Source of the DNA: Mansonella perstans
Lineage: Eukaryota; Nematoda; Chromadorea; Rhabditida; Onchocercidae
DNA: 64,000 nt
Reading direction: 5' to 3'
Assembly: GCA_037074765.1 (NCBI GenBank)
Contig: JBAMDO010000244.1
Coordinates: 1 to 64,000 of the forward strand
In this document: positions 1-13,899 of the stretch, piece after piece
How positions within the stretch are numbered: the first letter of the stretch is position 1
Layout of the letters: each line of letters opens with the position of its first letter
Notes under the pieces: generated by a model
Seen by the model: only the letters and a program-made list of their open reading frames with translations
What the model was told of the DNA's origin: nothing
Databases searched by the model: none
Made by a program: the position numbers and the translations under genes

Positions 1-1165
1 AAAAAAAAAAAAACTTTTAAAAAGTGAAATTGATCTAATATTAATTTAACAAAAAAATTCGCATAAAAAAAATTGAATGCTTTTAAATAGTAATAACAAT
101 AGAAGTAAATGTTTTAAAGTATCTTTTTATAATCTAAGCCATTATTTCTTCCTTTTTTTTTTCCATAAAAATTCTTGCAGAAGAATTTAGCTAAAAGAAA
201 TTTATCTGTGCTTAAAATTTTATACAAAATGTGTCTTTTTATCTCTTCCTTTCTTTTTCATTTTTTTTTTTTTTTTTTTTTTAAATTATCTTCAGAAATA
301 ATAAATTAAATTTTCTGTTATGAATGATTGAAAAAATAATAGATCTTTTTTTTTTTTTTTTTTCTCAAATGACTGATGAAATATGAGATTTAGAATTTAT
401 ATGAATATTTTAAAATGCTTTATTGTGCTTAATTTTTTCCATTGCAACCTCTGTTATTAGCCAAAAAATAAGAAAAAAGAATTGGCCAATGAAAATGAAA
501 TTAGATAAAAAATTGATGTTGAAAAAAAAAAATGAGGCGAATAAAATAGAAGTACTTTTAAGTACTTTTAGTTGCACTTTTTCAAAATTTCTTCCTTCTT
601 CCTGAAAGTTTATTTCAAAGGTGATGTCTTCTGGAAAATCAGTCATACCTGAATTTTTGTACAACGATCATTGGAATTACAATAGGAAAGAATAAGTGAA
701 ATTTAGTAATTTTTTTCTTCTTTTAAAAAATTTTTAATTATTACTAGTTTTATTATTGAAATTAAATTATCAAAATTTAAAATTATTACTTTAATTAGGA
801 TTAGTATTAGTTAAATTAGTACCAATCTTTCTTTATTTATTCATTTATCATTTAGCATTTTATTTATTGATTTTGTTGAATAATTTTTTCTTATAACAAT
901 AAGATTTATCGTTTTTATTTGTTTTTTGTTTTTGTTTTTGTTTTTGTTTTTCTTTTTTCCGGTCATTCATTCTAGATGATCAGATCCGTTCGTGTCACCT
1001 ATTATTCTGCTTACTACTCATTACTTATTTGATGTTGAATGTGTGTGTGGTCGCCTTCATTACAACTCTCTCAGTCATCACTAACAATCTGCTTGACCTT
1101 TCGCCGATGACCTTGTCTTATTTTTTACTGATATTGCTCTTATCAAGACATCGATTATGTATACG

Positions 1166-1220
1166 TCTGTGTGTGTGTGTGTGTGTGTGTCTGCGTGTGT
1201 GTGCGTGTGTATGTGGTGTG
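1166..1220 (+). repeat. (GT)n microsatellite
   Basis: An interrupted GT tract directly follows a short stretch of more normal base composition (960-1160). A complementary CA-rich tract lies about 170 bp downstream, so the two could pair as a long imperfect hairpin. Confidence 0.85.
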
Positions 1221-1391
1221 TATACGGTTCTTTATATGATAAGACATGTTTATTCTCTTAAGAAATAATTGTTGATCTAACTTGGAAGTTAATACTTTAA
1301 TTCGACCATAAATTCGGCAATTTTATTAATTAAAGTAAAAGATATAAACCGTTTCCATTAGCCCATTTCAATAGAAAGAATAGACAAATAA

Positions 1392-1392
1392 A

Positions 1393-1423
<31 letters not shown>

Positions 1424-1528
1424 CATATATACACATACATACATACATATATATACATGCACATACATATATATACACATTCATACCATACACACACACA
1501 CACACACATACACATACATACATACATA
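1392..1528. repeat. (CA)n/(TA)n/(CATA)n compound microsatellite
   Basis: Alternating CA, TA and ACATA blocks run for about 135 bp. Two overlapping minus-strand frames over it give only Cys-Val-Tyr-Met repeats and are artefacts. Confidence 0.85.
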
Positions 1529-3028
1529 GAATGAACGATAATGGGACATTCATTCGTTCAGCGTTGACAATTTTATGAATCCATTTTTGTAATTTCTAAA
1601 TTGTAAAATGAAAATTCATAAAGTGCTTGTTGATATGTAAAAAGAAAAAAAAAAAAAATCTTTAAAATATTCATACTAAAATTATATCTCTGCCATGTCG
1701 AAAAAAAAACAATAATAGAAATGAAAATAGATAATGAATTAATTTAAATTTTAATTTAAAATTATTATTTTGATTAAAAATTTCTTGCAATAATTGCTTC
1801 CTCTTTCATTGATATAATTACAAAAATGGATTTGTAGTGTGTGTGAGAGAGAGAAATAGAAAGGAATAATTTATATTTCTCCTGGAAAAGATTTTTATGA
1901 GAGATGAAAGATCTCTTTTGGACATCACCGTTATTGTTTGCACAATTTTTATTGTAAATTTATACAATGATTAATGGTTGTAAAACGTTACGCCAACAAT
2001 TATACAATTCTTTTTTTTTTTTTTTTTTTCAATTCTTTTTTTTTTTTTTTTTTCTTTTTTTTTTTTTGAAAATAGAAATCTTTGATATTATTGTATAATT
2101 ATGTGATCGTTTTAAATTTTTTTTTTTTTGTTTTTTTTTTTTTCTTTAAGAATATTTGTCAAAGAAAGAAATGACAATTTATTCATTCTTTTCTTCAATT
2201 GAAGAATAACATCACATTAATATTATAATCGATCATCCATTAAATATTCTATGGAATTTATTCGTAACATTTTTTTTTTTTTTTTTTTTTTTTTATTTTT
2301 CTTAATCCTATATAAAATTAGACTGATACTTTTGAAAGATGACATTTTTATCATATCCGATGAACCGAATCAAATCAATAATATATTTGAATAATTTCAA
2401 AATTGAATTAAATTATCCAATTAATGGATAAATTATACAAAAAAAAAATTTATATTTTAATAATTATTAAATTAAATGAATTTAATTTGTTTCAACTTAT
2501 AAAACACTTCATTATCATGACTTACTAGTACATTTAATTGTATGAATTAAAATTTATCTAGTTTACGTAGAATTTCACTCTTAGATATATGTACAATAAT
2601 ACAATGCAATAATATAATTTAAAAATTTGCTGAATTTAAATTAAAATAAAAATGACCAATAAAATACGCACACTGTAGGACAATGTTCATGTGCTCGTCT
2701 TATATCATTCTGGATTACCATTTACATTATTCATATCCATGTAAAAACTTCATGGATAATGAGCAAATTTTTATGGTCATCTGAATTTCACCATAAATTC
2801 GTTTTTTTTTTCTATTTCACAAATTGTCACCAAACAGTAGGCGGATAAATTTAAGGACAAACTATATTTAAGAAAAAGAAAGGAGCAAATGTTTTCATCA
2901 AAATTTTTTCCAAAAATTTCCATAACATTTCTTTCTAAAGAAATCGTTCATAAATTTTTATGATTTCGTATAGTTGAATTTTTAAATTCATTACCAAAAT
3001 TTGCTTTTGTTTCAAAAACATTACTCTA

Positions 3029-3121
3029 AAAATTGATTTATTTACTGTTACAGTAAAAGAAAATTAATTTAATTACTGTTACAATAAAAGAAAATTGATT
3101 TACTTACTGTTACAGTAAATT
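3029..3121 (+). repeat. 31-bp minisatellite, three copies, each with a palindrome
   Basis: Three consecutive 31-bp units start at 3029, 3060 and 3091. Each begins with AAAATT(G/A)ATTTA and carries TACTGTTACAGTA or a one-base variant, which is an almost perfect inverted repeat. A fourth, degenerate copy of the core (AACAGTAAA) follows near 3135. Confidence 0.8.
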
Positions 3122-6100
3122 AATGTATCCAAATAACAGTAAATAATCCTGACAAATATTTGTTAAACAGTTTTGTAACAGAATGCATTTTTTCTCATTA
3201 AATTAACATAGCAGTTATTTTTCAGGTTGTTATTTAGAAAACTTAAAATTAATGATAATGAATTATTATTCACTACGTAATATAATGTATTAGATTCATT
3301 GTAATACATGCAAATAAGCGTAATTAATGAGGATGGAATTTGTTTAGATAATTATAGAGCACTTTTAATATTGCCAGATTAATTTCAACTTATATGGAAA
3401 TAGCAAATTATCTTCATAAATGAATTAAGTAATTGAATAATTTAAATTAGGAACTAAATATGATAAAATAAATTAAAACATTCAAATAAATAGATAAATA
3501 ATTAATTAATAAAACAAATAGTTGTTTAATTAAATTAAATTTGTTACTTTCAATCTTTCTTTCCAAAAAAAAAGAAATAATCCATTTCTTTTTTGCATCG
3601 TAATACTAATTCATTATAAAGCAAAATAAAATGGAAATTTTCATAAGACTAAATAATTAGCAAAAAAAATTAATAAGTAAACAAGTAAACAATTATTATT
3701 CCTTTTATTTTTAACAAATTTCCCGAAGAATTTTTTTTTCGGAAAAAATTATCATTCTATTATTGTCATTTACCTAATTATCTAATTATATTTATTTTAA
3801 TTACATAATTAACATTTTCTTTTCCACTTATAATAATTTTAATGCATGCATTTAATGTACGAATGCGAAAAACAAATATTTTATTTCACATATTTATAAA
3901 ATATTTCCATTAATTAATTTTAATTTAACTTCCTTGTTGTAAAATTTAAAATATTCTATTTACATTAAAGGTTTTTTTTTTCTTTTCTTTTCTATTGATA
4001 TTGTGCTAATAAAATTAATGCAAATTTAATGTGAAATTCTCTAAATAAAAAAATTAAGAAATGTTTAAAATTTTTGTTATTTTTTTTTTTTTTTTTTTGT
4101 TTTTTATTATTGTTGTTGTTATTGTTGTTGTTTTTTTTTTTTTTTTGAATCATTCGTTGATCAATAATTGATATATCGATCGATTGATTATTCATTCTTT
4201 TTTTTTTTTTTTTTGATTGATCAATTATTTAACAAACATATTTGCAATGTCGTACCATTTCTCTCATTTCTCTCCTACTTTTCCCAAACTAAATCCTCTT
4301 TTCAATATAATGCATAAAATTTAAAAAATAAAAATTTTTGTGAAATTGAGAGATGGCAAATGGCCAAATGAATCAAACATGCCGGAATGATGATGACAGC
4401 AATTTTAGTTGACGGACAGGACAGCACGGAGAGTAAATCATTTCTGCAAAAATGCAAACGAAATTTTGTTTGCTTGTCTGAACTGAATAAACAAAATGGA
4501 TAATTTAGTAACACTTAAATCGATCCAAAATCCGGAATTATCTTTAAGAAAAAAAAAAAAAAAAGCTCAGAAAATGTGAATTGATAAGTTATAATGTGAT
4601 CAAATTGCTGTAATATATCATATAGAAAAATGTCACAACCTCATTCCTTTTTGCAAATAACCCGATTTTTAGTTCGTAACTTATTTTTTCTTTTTTTTTT
4701 TTTTTTTGAATTTGAACTATTTTAACAATTCATCCTCTCTCACATCTGTTCATATAACTTTATCAAAAATACCTTTAAAATATTAAACAATTTTGAAAGT
4801 ATGAATAATTTTCCAAAATTTAAAGAAAAAAAAAATTTTTTTCTTTCTTTTTTTTTTACTTTTCATTTCTCAATTTCTAATCATTTCCTGCTCGTTTCTA
4901 AAAATAATATATTTTTTTGTGAATTTAAAAATTCTTTCAATACCATAAAATACTTCAAAAAGATTTTACTAAAATTAATTCACTCTATTTAATCTTTATA
5001 AATATATCCCTCACATATGTTTGCAATATGGGTTATAGTTATATTGTTGTAATTTGATAAAATGCAAAAAGAAAAAAAAAATTTCCAAACCAAAATTTTG
5101 TAAAAAAAAAAATTTTTTCAAAAAAGCTTAACAGGAATTGAGGAATTCATCTTTAAGAGCTTTCATTATAGAGGTTTTATTTATCGAATTTTTATGAAAT
5201 GATTGAGTAGTATATTCTGAACAAATTTATGAAATCAAATTAACCATTCATTAAGGAAAAATTTTAAGCATAAAGTCATATGAATTCAAAAGTGCAAACG
5301 AAATATTTATTTACTACTAATAATAATATTAGCTATAATCTAAGTAATTCAATTCTGAGAGCATATTTTCGAAATTTTCACCTATTTCAATTTTCTTTAT
5401 TTTATTGAAAATTTTTTTATGGATGAAATTTCATGATTATACCAAATATATAATTTCAGTGAAATAAATTCGAAATCATTTCATCATCCCTGAATGATAC
5501 CGAGTGAAGTGAAAAAAAAATTAAGTGATCCATAAATAATGTCATGCGAAAAACAAATTGACTATTTTGTGTGCATTATTTTAATTACCAGACTGAAATT
5601 CCGAATTCTTTCGCAATAGAAAATTAATCATTTAAAAGTCAAAAAAAAAAATGAAATGCGAAATCATTCATTTGTTGTCATTAATTAATTTATATTTGCA
5701 TTCTTCCAAAATTGATTTCAATGACAAAACTACCATTGCAGTCATTCCACAAAAGAATTTTTCTTTAATAAAAAAAAATTGAAATTTTCGTTTAATTAAT
5801 TTTTTTTCACTCTTCATTCACTTTTTCTTTCATTTTTCCTTTTCCTTTCAAAAGAAAAAAAAACAAGAAATATCGCAATCTGAAATGTTACTGAAATATG
5901 AATTTTTAAAATTTATTTCGTTTAATTTTTTTTTCCTAAATGCTATAAAAAAAACCTGTTTATATGTGGAAAAAAGTTTTTTTAGTCAACAAACTTGTCC
6001 TTTTCTCTCTTAGGTTTTTTATTTAAACTTTTTTATTTTTTTAATTAATTTCAATAAATGAATAGTGGAGAGATTTGTAACAAGTTTGTTTGTTTGTTTG

Positions 6101-7198
6101 TTTTTTAAATAAAACATGAAAAGAAGCAATTGTATTGCAGATAATTATTGTCAAATTAATTAGTAGCTTAATTAGTAATTAGTAACTTAGGAGGATTCAA
6201 AAAAATAAAAAATGAAAATATTACTCGTTGGATATTATTGTGAAATTGAAAAATTGCACTAACTTTAAATATTAAACAAAAAAAGGAAATGGATTTATTA
6301 TTTTTTTAATGCACGAAAAGATTAATCGTTTTTTTCTTTAAATAATTGTAGCATTTGGACAAAGTAGAAATAATTTTTTTGGTGACAAAATTTTATTATT
6401 ATTTTTCTTCAAAAAAAAAAAAAAAACAAGGAATAGAAGCATTTGTTGGAAAAAAATCATTGTGACATTAATTAGTAGCTTAGCTGACCATAGATGATGA
6501 AAAATAGTTGACAGAATCATTAATTGCTTTTCATTTTTCTTTTTTTTTTTTGAAAGAATTTCGATGCATGATGGCTTTTTGACAAATTTATGTCATTGCA
6601 CATAAATTTATAGTGATTTATATTTTTCAATGTTGCTTTCTTTTTGCATATTTTATAATTCCTTAAAATTTTCAATAACAGTCAAAAAATTTTTGTGCTA
6701 TTTCTGTTTGATAGAAAGAGAAAAAGGAAAAAGAAAAACATGAAAAATGGAAAAGTTTTTTTTTTTTTGAAGAAAATTGTCAAAGTCTGGCTGCACTTCA
6801 AAAAATAAAATTTGGCCATTTTGTCATTTTCGTCCCTTAAATTTTTTTTTTCATTTGCACTCCTTTTCATTATTGTGCAACATTCTTTGGATGAAAAATT
6901 TGTTCCGTTGTTCCCTTCAATGTAAGTTAATTCATATGTTGAATGTACAAAAATTTAATTTGAACAAATTATTGTAACATTTTTATTCCTTTTAAAATAT
7001 GTGGAAATTTTTTTTTTTAGAAAGAAATATTTTTTCATTTAAAAATGTCACAGAAGAAAATATCAGCAATTTATGAAATTTTTTTTGATTAAATAAAATT
7101 TAATAAAAAAATTTCACAAAACTAAAGTATTGATAAAATAATGGGTAAGGATAGAAATTTAAGAAAAAATCATAGCTTTATTTATAACGGGATTCCGA

Positions 7199-7218
7199 AA
7201 TTCCGGAATTCCGGAATT
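7199..7218. repeat. Perfect 20-bp palindrome of CCGGAATT units
   Basis: AATTCCGG repeated with a closing AATT reads identically on both strands over 20 bases. It is preceded by a related GGATTCCGAA. It stands out in a region that is otherwise about three-quarters A and T. Confidence 0.8.
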
Positions 7219-7710
7219 GATGAATATTTCAAAAGAGGGGGGAAAGAGAATTGACATGGAAAAATAGATTACATATAAGTAAGCATATATATTCTGACTG
7301 CGTATTTGCATTCCTAAACTTTTTCTTTTTTCATTTACAGTATTAAATTTATTGAAATGAATCATTGGCGCAATAAACGTTTTACGTCACCATACTTGAA
7401 ATGTCAACAATGCATATGCAAACGGAAAGAAAAAAAAGTTTTGAAACATTTAAAAGAAAAATTCAATCATTTTGACAGTATTTTCATAGAATTTTGTAAT
7501 CAATCATTACTATTATCGTAAGCTAAATCACAAATTGTTTTAGCATTTTAAAGTTATTATATTCCAATAAATATTAGGTATATTATTAACGAAAAAGCCA
7601 TTGAATGAGATAACAGTGTTTTTGTCTTTTTGGCAAAATTCTTTATTATTCAATTTAATTAATATATTTCATTAGGTTGAATGAAAAAAAATAGAAAAGA
7701 ACAAAGTAAT

Positions 7711-7791
7711 CATCAATCATTACTATCATTATCATCATCATCATTATTATCATTATCATCATTATCATTATCATCATCATCAACATCATCC
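7711..7791 (+). repeat. (ATC/ATT)n trinucleotide tract
   Basis: About 80 bp of ATCATT-type triplets. Both strands give open frames of Ser/Leu or Met/Ile runs that are not genes. Confidence 0.85.
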
Positions 7792-8040
7792 TATTCTCTC
7801 TTTTCGATATTGTCATTTTTTCTGCTGAACTCTTTTCAAGAAATGTCGTTTGGCAACCATCGCTTTGTAAAGTGTACTTGAGAAAGACAAAAAAAAATAT
7901 CAAAAGAATTTGTGGCGCGCTTTTCCAATTTCAATATTTTTTCTAATTTCGCATTTTTTAAACTGGCGCTTCTGTCATTTCTCTAATAAAACTTTCTGAG
8001 TAAAACAATTTCGAAAAATGTTGCCAGCTTTTTATTAGAA

Positions 8041-8070
8041 CACACACACACACACACACACATACACACA
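8041..8070. repeat. (CA)n microsatellite
   Basis: Thirty bases of CA with one TA interruption. Confidence 0.85.
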
Positions 8071-8503
8071 AATTTAACTTTAACCCAATTGTTATGTAAA
8101 TAATGGATTCATTTTATTACGAATGGAAATAAATTACAGTAGTAGATAATACCTGGAAATGGTTAAAATGATGTAAACGGGGAAAAAAAAAAAAAAAAAA
8201 AAAAATTAAAATGATAAACAATGATATCCGGTTCTTTACATTCCTGATCTCTTTCTCTCTATTAATTCTTTCAAAACAATTGATATGATATCAAACAGGT
8301 GAACCACCTGAGAAGTATAACATTTTTTAGCAAAACTGGATAGTATCATTACATTTGTATTTTATCTATTGACAGATCATCCGGTATAATTGATTGTTTC
8401 TAAGATTTTTACTGAATTTTAAATACTGTAGAAATTTAGAACAAAATTTGGAACAATTTTATTTTCTCAATTTTTCTTTTCCAATAGAACATTCGATTTT
8501 GCT

Positions 8504-8534
<31 letters not shown>

Positions 8535-9856
8535 CTTGCTAATAAAAACAATTTAAAATAGTGCTATATGTTACAATTTAAAAATTTTAAAAATTCTCTT
8601 AAAAAAAATTATAAATACAAATATAAAATACATAAAATGTAGACACAGATTTAAACATATATAATACATACACATATACATTGCACTAATACATTGACAT
8701 ACAAAAGATAAAATTATAAGTGTGTACTTCAAAAAGTACTTCAGGGCATTTTTTAAAAAAAAAAAAAGAAAAAGTAAAAAAATAATTCGTCATTTCTCAC
8801 ACCATTTACATTCATCATTACGTGATTGTAAAACGTGTATGCTACGTTTCTTTCGAATAACTTTTCCTTTTTTCTTTTTCGTCCTTTTTTTTTTTTTTTT
8901 TTCCATTTTTAATGGTCATTGTTTGAATATTTGCTTTTAATTAAACTTGTTTTTTTGACAAATTTGTTTGTTATTCTTTCGTTTTTTGTTTTGTGTGTGT
9001 GTTTTTTTTTTCTCTCAAAGTTTTGCTTTTCAACAATTTTAAACTGAAATTGCTAAAATTATTTTACATTTTTCTTCATCGTTTTTTTCTTTTTAATAAA
9101 ATAAAACTTTTCTTAAGAAAAATCATTAAATTTCAAAATTATAGTTCGAAATTTTTTTTTTCTCTACATTTATTCAAATTTAAATTTAGCTCATCAACTA
9201 AGCCATTATTATCTCTTTCATAGAAAGATAATAAAGAAATTTTTTCAAATGCTTTATTCTCATTCGATCTGTTCATATTTGTATGAATGTACATACAATT
9301 AGAGAAATTCATTGATTCGTTTTTTTTTTTTTTTTTATTTTTTTAACGAATTTTACCTCTTTAACGAATTCATTGAATACACTGTTATTATCATTACGAT
9401 TGAGGAAATTTTGCATTGCATTTTGTTGAAACTTAAGAAATGAATTTTTAAAATTTTCAGCTGGAAAATAATTATTGAATTCGATACAGTTAAATTTATT
9501 GTGAATTGGCATTTATATAGTAAGTTTTTCTTTTTCTTCATTTCATGCATCTCCTTTAGTTTGTTGTTCTTTTTTTTTGTTGTTGTTTTTTTTTTTAATT
9601 ACAGTAATTTGTTAAAAAATGTAAAGAAAATTCAATCACTTTTTCATAATTTCAACAAAAAAAAACATTTCATTCAATTTTGCTAATTCACAAAAATTTT
9701 TTGCATAAAACGATAATTTAATTTTGTTTTAATTTTTGTTGCTAACATTACTTTACAGATGATAGGTGGAAGATTTATTGGAAAAATTTACAGCAATTTG
9801 ATTCATTTTTCTCTCATTCTTTCTTTCACAAAAAAAAAAAATTCACATTTTTTAAG

Positions 9857-9925
9857 AAGAGAGAGAGAGAGAGAGAGAGAAAGAGAAAAAAAAAGGAAAG
9901 AGGAAAGAAAGAGAAAGAGTGAGAG
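9857..9925. repeat. (GA)n purine tract
   Basis: A GA dinucleotide run grades into GAAAG-rich purine sequence. A matching CT-rich pyrimidine tract lies at about 10126-10182, so the two could pair as arms of an imperfect inverted repeat. Confidence 0.75.
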
Positions 9926-10438
9926 AGAAAAATTTTTTTTTGACAGAAAATCTTTTGTTTATTTGAAAATTCGGAAGTGAAAAAAAAAAAAAATTCTATC
10001 AGTATATTAATGATTTTGATACAATTCATCGTTTGGTAAGAAAAATTTATGGAATTTGGTACAGAAAGTTTTTTTTTTTTTTTTTTTTTTTTAAATTTCT
10101 TCCCGCTTCTCTTTTCCATCTACATTTTCTCTTTCTCTCTCTCTCTTTCTCCCTCTCTCTCTCCCTCTCTTTCTCTTTTTAGGAATTGGATGGAATGATA
10201 ACAATAATCACTTTTTGATAGATACATTAAATGCTGGGAAAAAAAGAAAGATTATTTCTAATAATAATTTATATTTAAACAATGTGAAAATTTAAAAATT
10301 TTCAATTAATTCAAAAATTTATTGTTAATTGCTTTCAAAAATTGTTTGTCAAAAAAAATTTTCGAAAATAAATTTTTTTTTTTTCTGAAAATGAAATGTA
10401 ACAAATGTTAAATTTCACTGAGGGATTTTTAGTGTATA

Positions 10439-10463
10439 CCGGAAATTACATAGCAATTTCCGG
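10439..10463. repeat. 9-bp inverted repeat hairpin with CCGGAAATT arms
   Basis: CCGGAAATT and AATTTCCGG are perfect complements separated by seven bases (ACATAGC). The sequence would form a small hairpin. It belongs to the recurring CCGGAA motif noted under findings. Confidence 0.75.
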
Positions 10464-10746
10464 TTGGACTATTAATACTTCCGACTTAAACACGAACAAT
10501 CTATTTTTCAAAACAAAACACTGTGCAATCTAAGTGCTTAATCTTTTCAAACAAACCAAATGCTAAACTAACACTGACAACTGTCCGTTATTTTTATGGT
10601 AAAAAAAAAAGAAAAAAAAAGAAACGGTAGTAATAAATCGGGCTTTTTTTTTTTGCCGATTTTTTTTCCCTCACTTTTCCGTTTACCATCAAATAGATCA
10701 TTTTCATTCAATATGTCTGCATGTCATTTTGTTCATTTAAATTTCC

Positions 10747-11010
10747 TAGACAGATTAAAATGTTTCATAGTGGATTCTAGACAGATTAAAATGTTTCATA
10801 GTGGATACTAGACAAATTAAAATCTTTCGTAGTGGACACTAGACAGATTAAAATGTTTCATAGTGGATTCTAGACAGATTAAAATGTTTCATAGTGGATT
10901 CTAGACAGATTAAAATGTTTCATAGTGGATACTAGACAGATTAAAATCTTTCGTAGTGGACACTAGACAGATTAAAATGTTTCATTGTGAAGTAGACATT
11001 AAAATTTATT
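10747..11010 (+). repeat. 31-bp minisatellite, eight copies with a four-unit higher-order period
   Basis: Units start at 10747, 10778, 10809, 10840, 10871, 10902, 10933 and 10964, each beginning TAGACAGATTAAAAT. Three variants are seen: A (GTTTCATAGTGGATTC), A' (the same ending ATAC) and B (CTTTCGTAGTGGACAC). Their order is A, A', B, A, A, A', B, A-like, that is a 124-bp block repeated twice. A decayed ninth unit (GTAGACATTAAAATTT) follows. There are no unique spacers, so it is not a CRISPR array. Confidence 0.92.
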
Positions 11011-11347
11011 GATAACGCTAAATTTATTTGTCGTTTAAATCATTTCCTGATGAAATATTTTCTGTCAAAAAGATATAAGCAAAATAAATTCTGGCAAAAA
11101 GAAAACAATTTTCGGGATTGATTAATTAAAAATGAAAATACGAAATTAATTTCACTTTATTTGCATAAAATTTATTGATTTTCTCTCATTAATTTATATA
11201 ATATTATCAAAGATGCATCATCTTGTAAAGTGATAATTTTTTTTTTTTTAGTTTGAAATAATTTTTCAATACTAAAATTTACGATAAGAATTTTTGTGAA
11301 ATTTTTTTTTTGTTTTTTTTTAAACACATTTTTTCATTGCTGTGACA

Positions 11348-11389
11348 ATGCGACCGATCAATTTTTGTTTATGTCTCGTTACATTGGTG
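11348..11389 (+). CDS. Possible first exon encoding a signal-peptide-like start
   Basis: An ATG opens the frame MRPINFCLCLVTLV, which has a charged start and a hydrophobic core, followed at once by candidate donors (TTG|GTGGTA or GTG|GTACCG). The frame stops seven codons after the donor. Base composition here is clearly richer in G and C than the surroundings. It could be the first exon of a secreted or membrane protein with long introns, possibly the unidentified gene ending at 22450, but no in-phase second exon could be fixed. This is a weak call. Confidence 0.2.
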
Positions 11390-13899
11390 GTACCGAGAGA
11401 TAAAAATAAATGATTTCTTTGATAATCAATCATATATGAAATGATGTATTGTATTTTTTTTTTTTATTTTTTTGCAGTACTTTTTTTTCATTTTACAATT
11501 GCTATGATCCTTTTGATCAAATGTACTTCGTACTTTGTTTTTATTTCCTTTCTATCATATTGTATTTCTTTAAATTAGATGATACTTTAAGTTACAAAAA
11601 AAATACTTTAACTTAAAAACTTAAAAAAAAATCAATATTTATCAATAATTATTGCAATTTGATAAATGCTCATTTGATAATATTCTATCTTTTTGAACAA
11701 ATTCTTCATCGTTTCATCATAATTTCACAAAACTAATTTCAGAATTTTCTGTTTGTACTTTTCAGATTTTTCTTCAAGTACAAAATATGTTCACTGTGCT
11801 ATTCCCTGTTGTTCTTTTTGTCGCAAATTTTTAAAATTGTGGCATTTTGATAGTTTCCAAAAAAAAAAAAAAAAAAAAAAAAATTCCTTCACAATTTTAA
11901 TATTTCCCTGTCCTTTTCTGTCCTTTTTTCTTTTTTTCTTTTTTTTTTTGCAAATTCTTTTATGTAATTTTTTTGCATTCTTTTTAACATTTTATATGAT
12001 GATGTTTGATTTGATGTTCTATCTAATACAATTATGAATCATACATTCAAATTTTACCTTTCCCATTTTGGGTAAAATTTAAAAAAAAAAAAAAAAAAAG
12101 AAAATCTTTTTCCTAAATCTAATCGACTTCTTCTATTTGTTCACATTGGAAAAATTTTTCCAAGCTATTTCTATTTTTAACTCTCTCGAGATTTTTACAC
12201 TAGCGCTATATTTCTCAAAGTATAATAATTTTAAGAAAAAATTAAATTGAAAAATAAACTGATAGGAAACTGTTTGTTTGTTTATTAATTCAGATATATG
12301 TATATATATGAATAATTCGTACAACTAATTGCTTTTGCCACCTTTTAAATCGCATAATTAATTACTTCTGCTACTTTTAAGCTTCTTTTCAGGTAAACAA
12401 AGCAGCCATTACATTGTATGTGAAGTTTAATTTTTGACTGGAAAAATTTCAAGTTTAGGATTGAAAAATTTATTGATGAAATAAAATAAATAATTGTATT
12501 TGTTAGTGCAATTTTATTTTCAAGCATTAGTAAATTTCATGTAGAATTTATTTAATACATTCATTGTACGAATGAAGAAGTAATATTAGATATGAACAAA
12601 AAAAAAATAAAATAAACTGAACAGGTGATCATTGAAGAAAATTTAAAGACGAATGCATTGTCATAGGCAAAATGTGTGTTGTAAGTTTAAAAAGAATTTT
12701 TTTTTTGAAATATTTTTGTTTTTCTTTTTTACTTTTCTTCCTCTCTGAAAATTGCCAACTATTTGATTAAATTATATTTTAAACGTTAGAGATAGAAGTA
12801 TTTTTGTGTGTGTGTGTGTGCTTAAATGAAGTTACATTTAAATGAAGTTGATGAAGATATAGATGATTATGCGATCGTCATTGTAGTTTACTTGACAAAT
12901 TCAATTCATTTAATTTTTATTTGTTCTATTTATTGATCTAGTCAAAAGCATTCCAGTGTATTAGGTAATTAAACAAACCCACGATTTGTTATAACAAAAT
13001 GGTTTATGTTCATTCCCGTCTAGAAAAACCGTAATGTTACTACCATGAAGTAATTTGAGTAATTGTACAAAAAATTTTATCTATTTTTTTTATTTTTTTT
13101 TTTTTGTAAATGTTTGTAAATGTACTACAAAATTTCAATCATTCTATTCATCTAACATTCCTTTTAAAGCTTTCGTATCATGTCTAGATCTTTTTTTTTT
13201 TTTTTAAACTTCTTTTAAAGTTTTTTTAATGAAATTTTAGGCAAAGTTACGATCATTATTTTAATTGAAATTTTAAACGAAATCCAAATTATTAAAGTTA
13301 AAATTATCCTTTTAATTTAAAATTTTAGGCGTAATTAAGATTATTAAAGTTAAGATTATCATTATATTATTAAAAATCAATGAAATATCTCATTTCATCC
13401 TTTTATCTTATATATATATATATCTTTATGGATGGCAAAATTGACAAAAATATAAAAAAATTATCACTTACCAATTACGGAAGCATTAATTTCATTTATT
13501 AATTTGCACAAAAAATGTGACATTTCATTCACATATCATTTTTTTTGTTCTCTTCAATGAGTATATAATTAAAATTAACAAATAATGAATTAACATTATA
13601 TGATTTCCATTACATCAGTATTATTATTTATAAATTTAGCTGTTAACATTATTCAGATTTTGTTATGAATGATTCAACACCTGATATGTCAAAAAAAAAA
13701 AAAAAAAAAATAAAAAACAAATTTACGTCTAAAATATTTATAATATAATTTATCCATATATTATCCCATCTATTTATAATAATAAAAAATTATTATAAAC
13801 TTTTTTTTTTGTTTTTTTCAATTTATTTCACACAACCTTGCATTCTTTTTAAAATTTTGAAACATGCTTATTGGCTAAATGCCCATAAAGGCGGAGAAG

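Larger units (their letters stand above)
1..11347. other. Gene desert, low-complexity AT-rich DNA
   Basis: No gene is supported here. The stretch is filled with poly(T) and poly(A) runs of 10-25 bases, (GT)n and (CA)n tracts, an (ATC)n tract, GA/CT tracts and two minisatellites, listed separately. Reading frames of 60-100 codons occur, but their products are nearly all Phe, Lys, Asn or Cys-Val runs that come from homopolymers and dinucleotide repeats. A minus-strand frame at 535-640 (a product starting MTDFPEDITFEINF after a TTCAG acceptor-like site) looks somewhat coding but has no clear donor. It could be an orphan exon or chance. Confidence 0.7.

Noticed and set aside
1029..1268. Hydrophobic frame starting MMLNVCVVAFITTL
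   Set aside because: It runs into the (GT)n tract, has no splice partners, and its end is all Cys-Val. It could be a UTR but is not supported as a gene.
10747..11010. Possible CRISPR array
   Set aside because: The repeats are directly adjacent with no unique spacers, and the genome is eukaryotic.
12393..12415. Tiny exon between TTTTCAG and GTATGTGA
   Set aside because: The signals are good, but 23 bases alone cannot be tied to any protein, and neighbouring candidates do not keep phase.
12625..12680. Exon-like block ending at a strong GTAAGTT donor
   Set aside because: All three frames contain stop codons, so it cannot be an internal coding exon.
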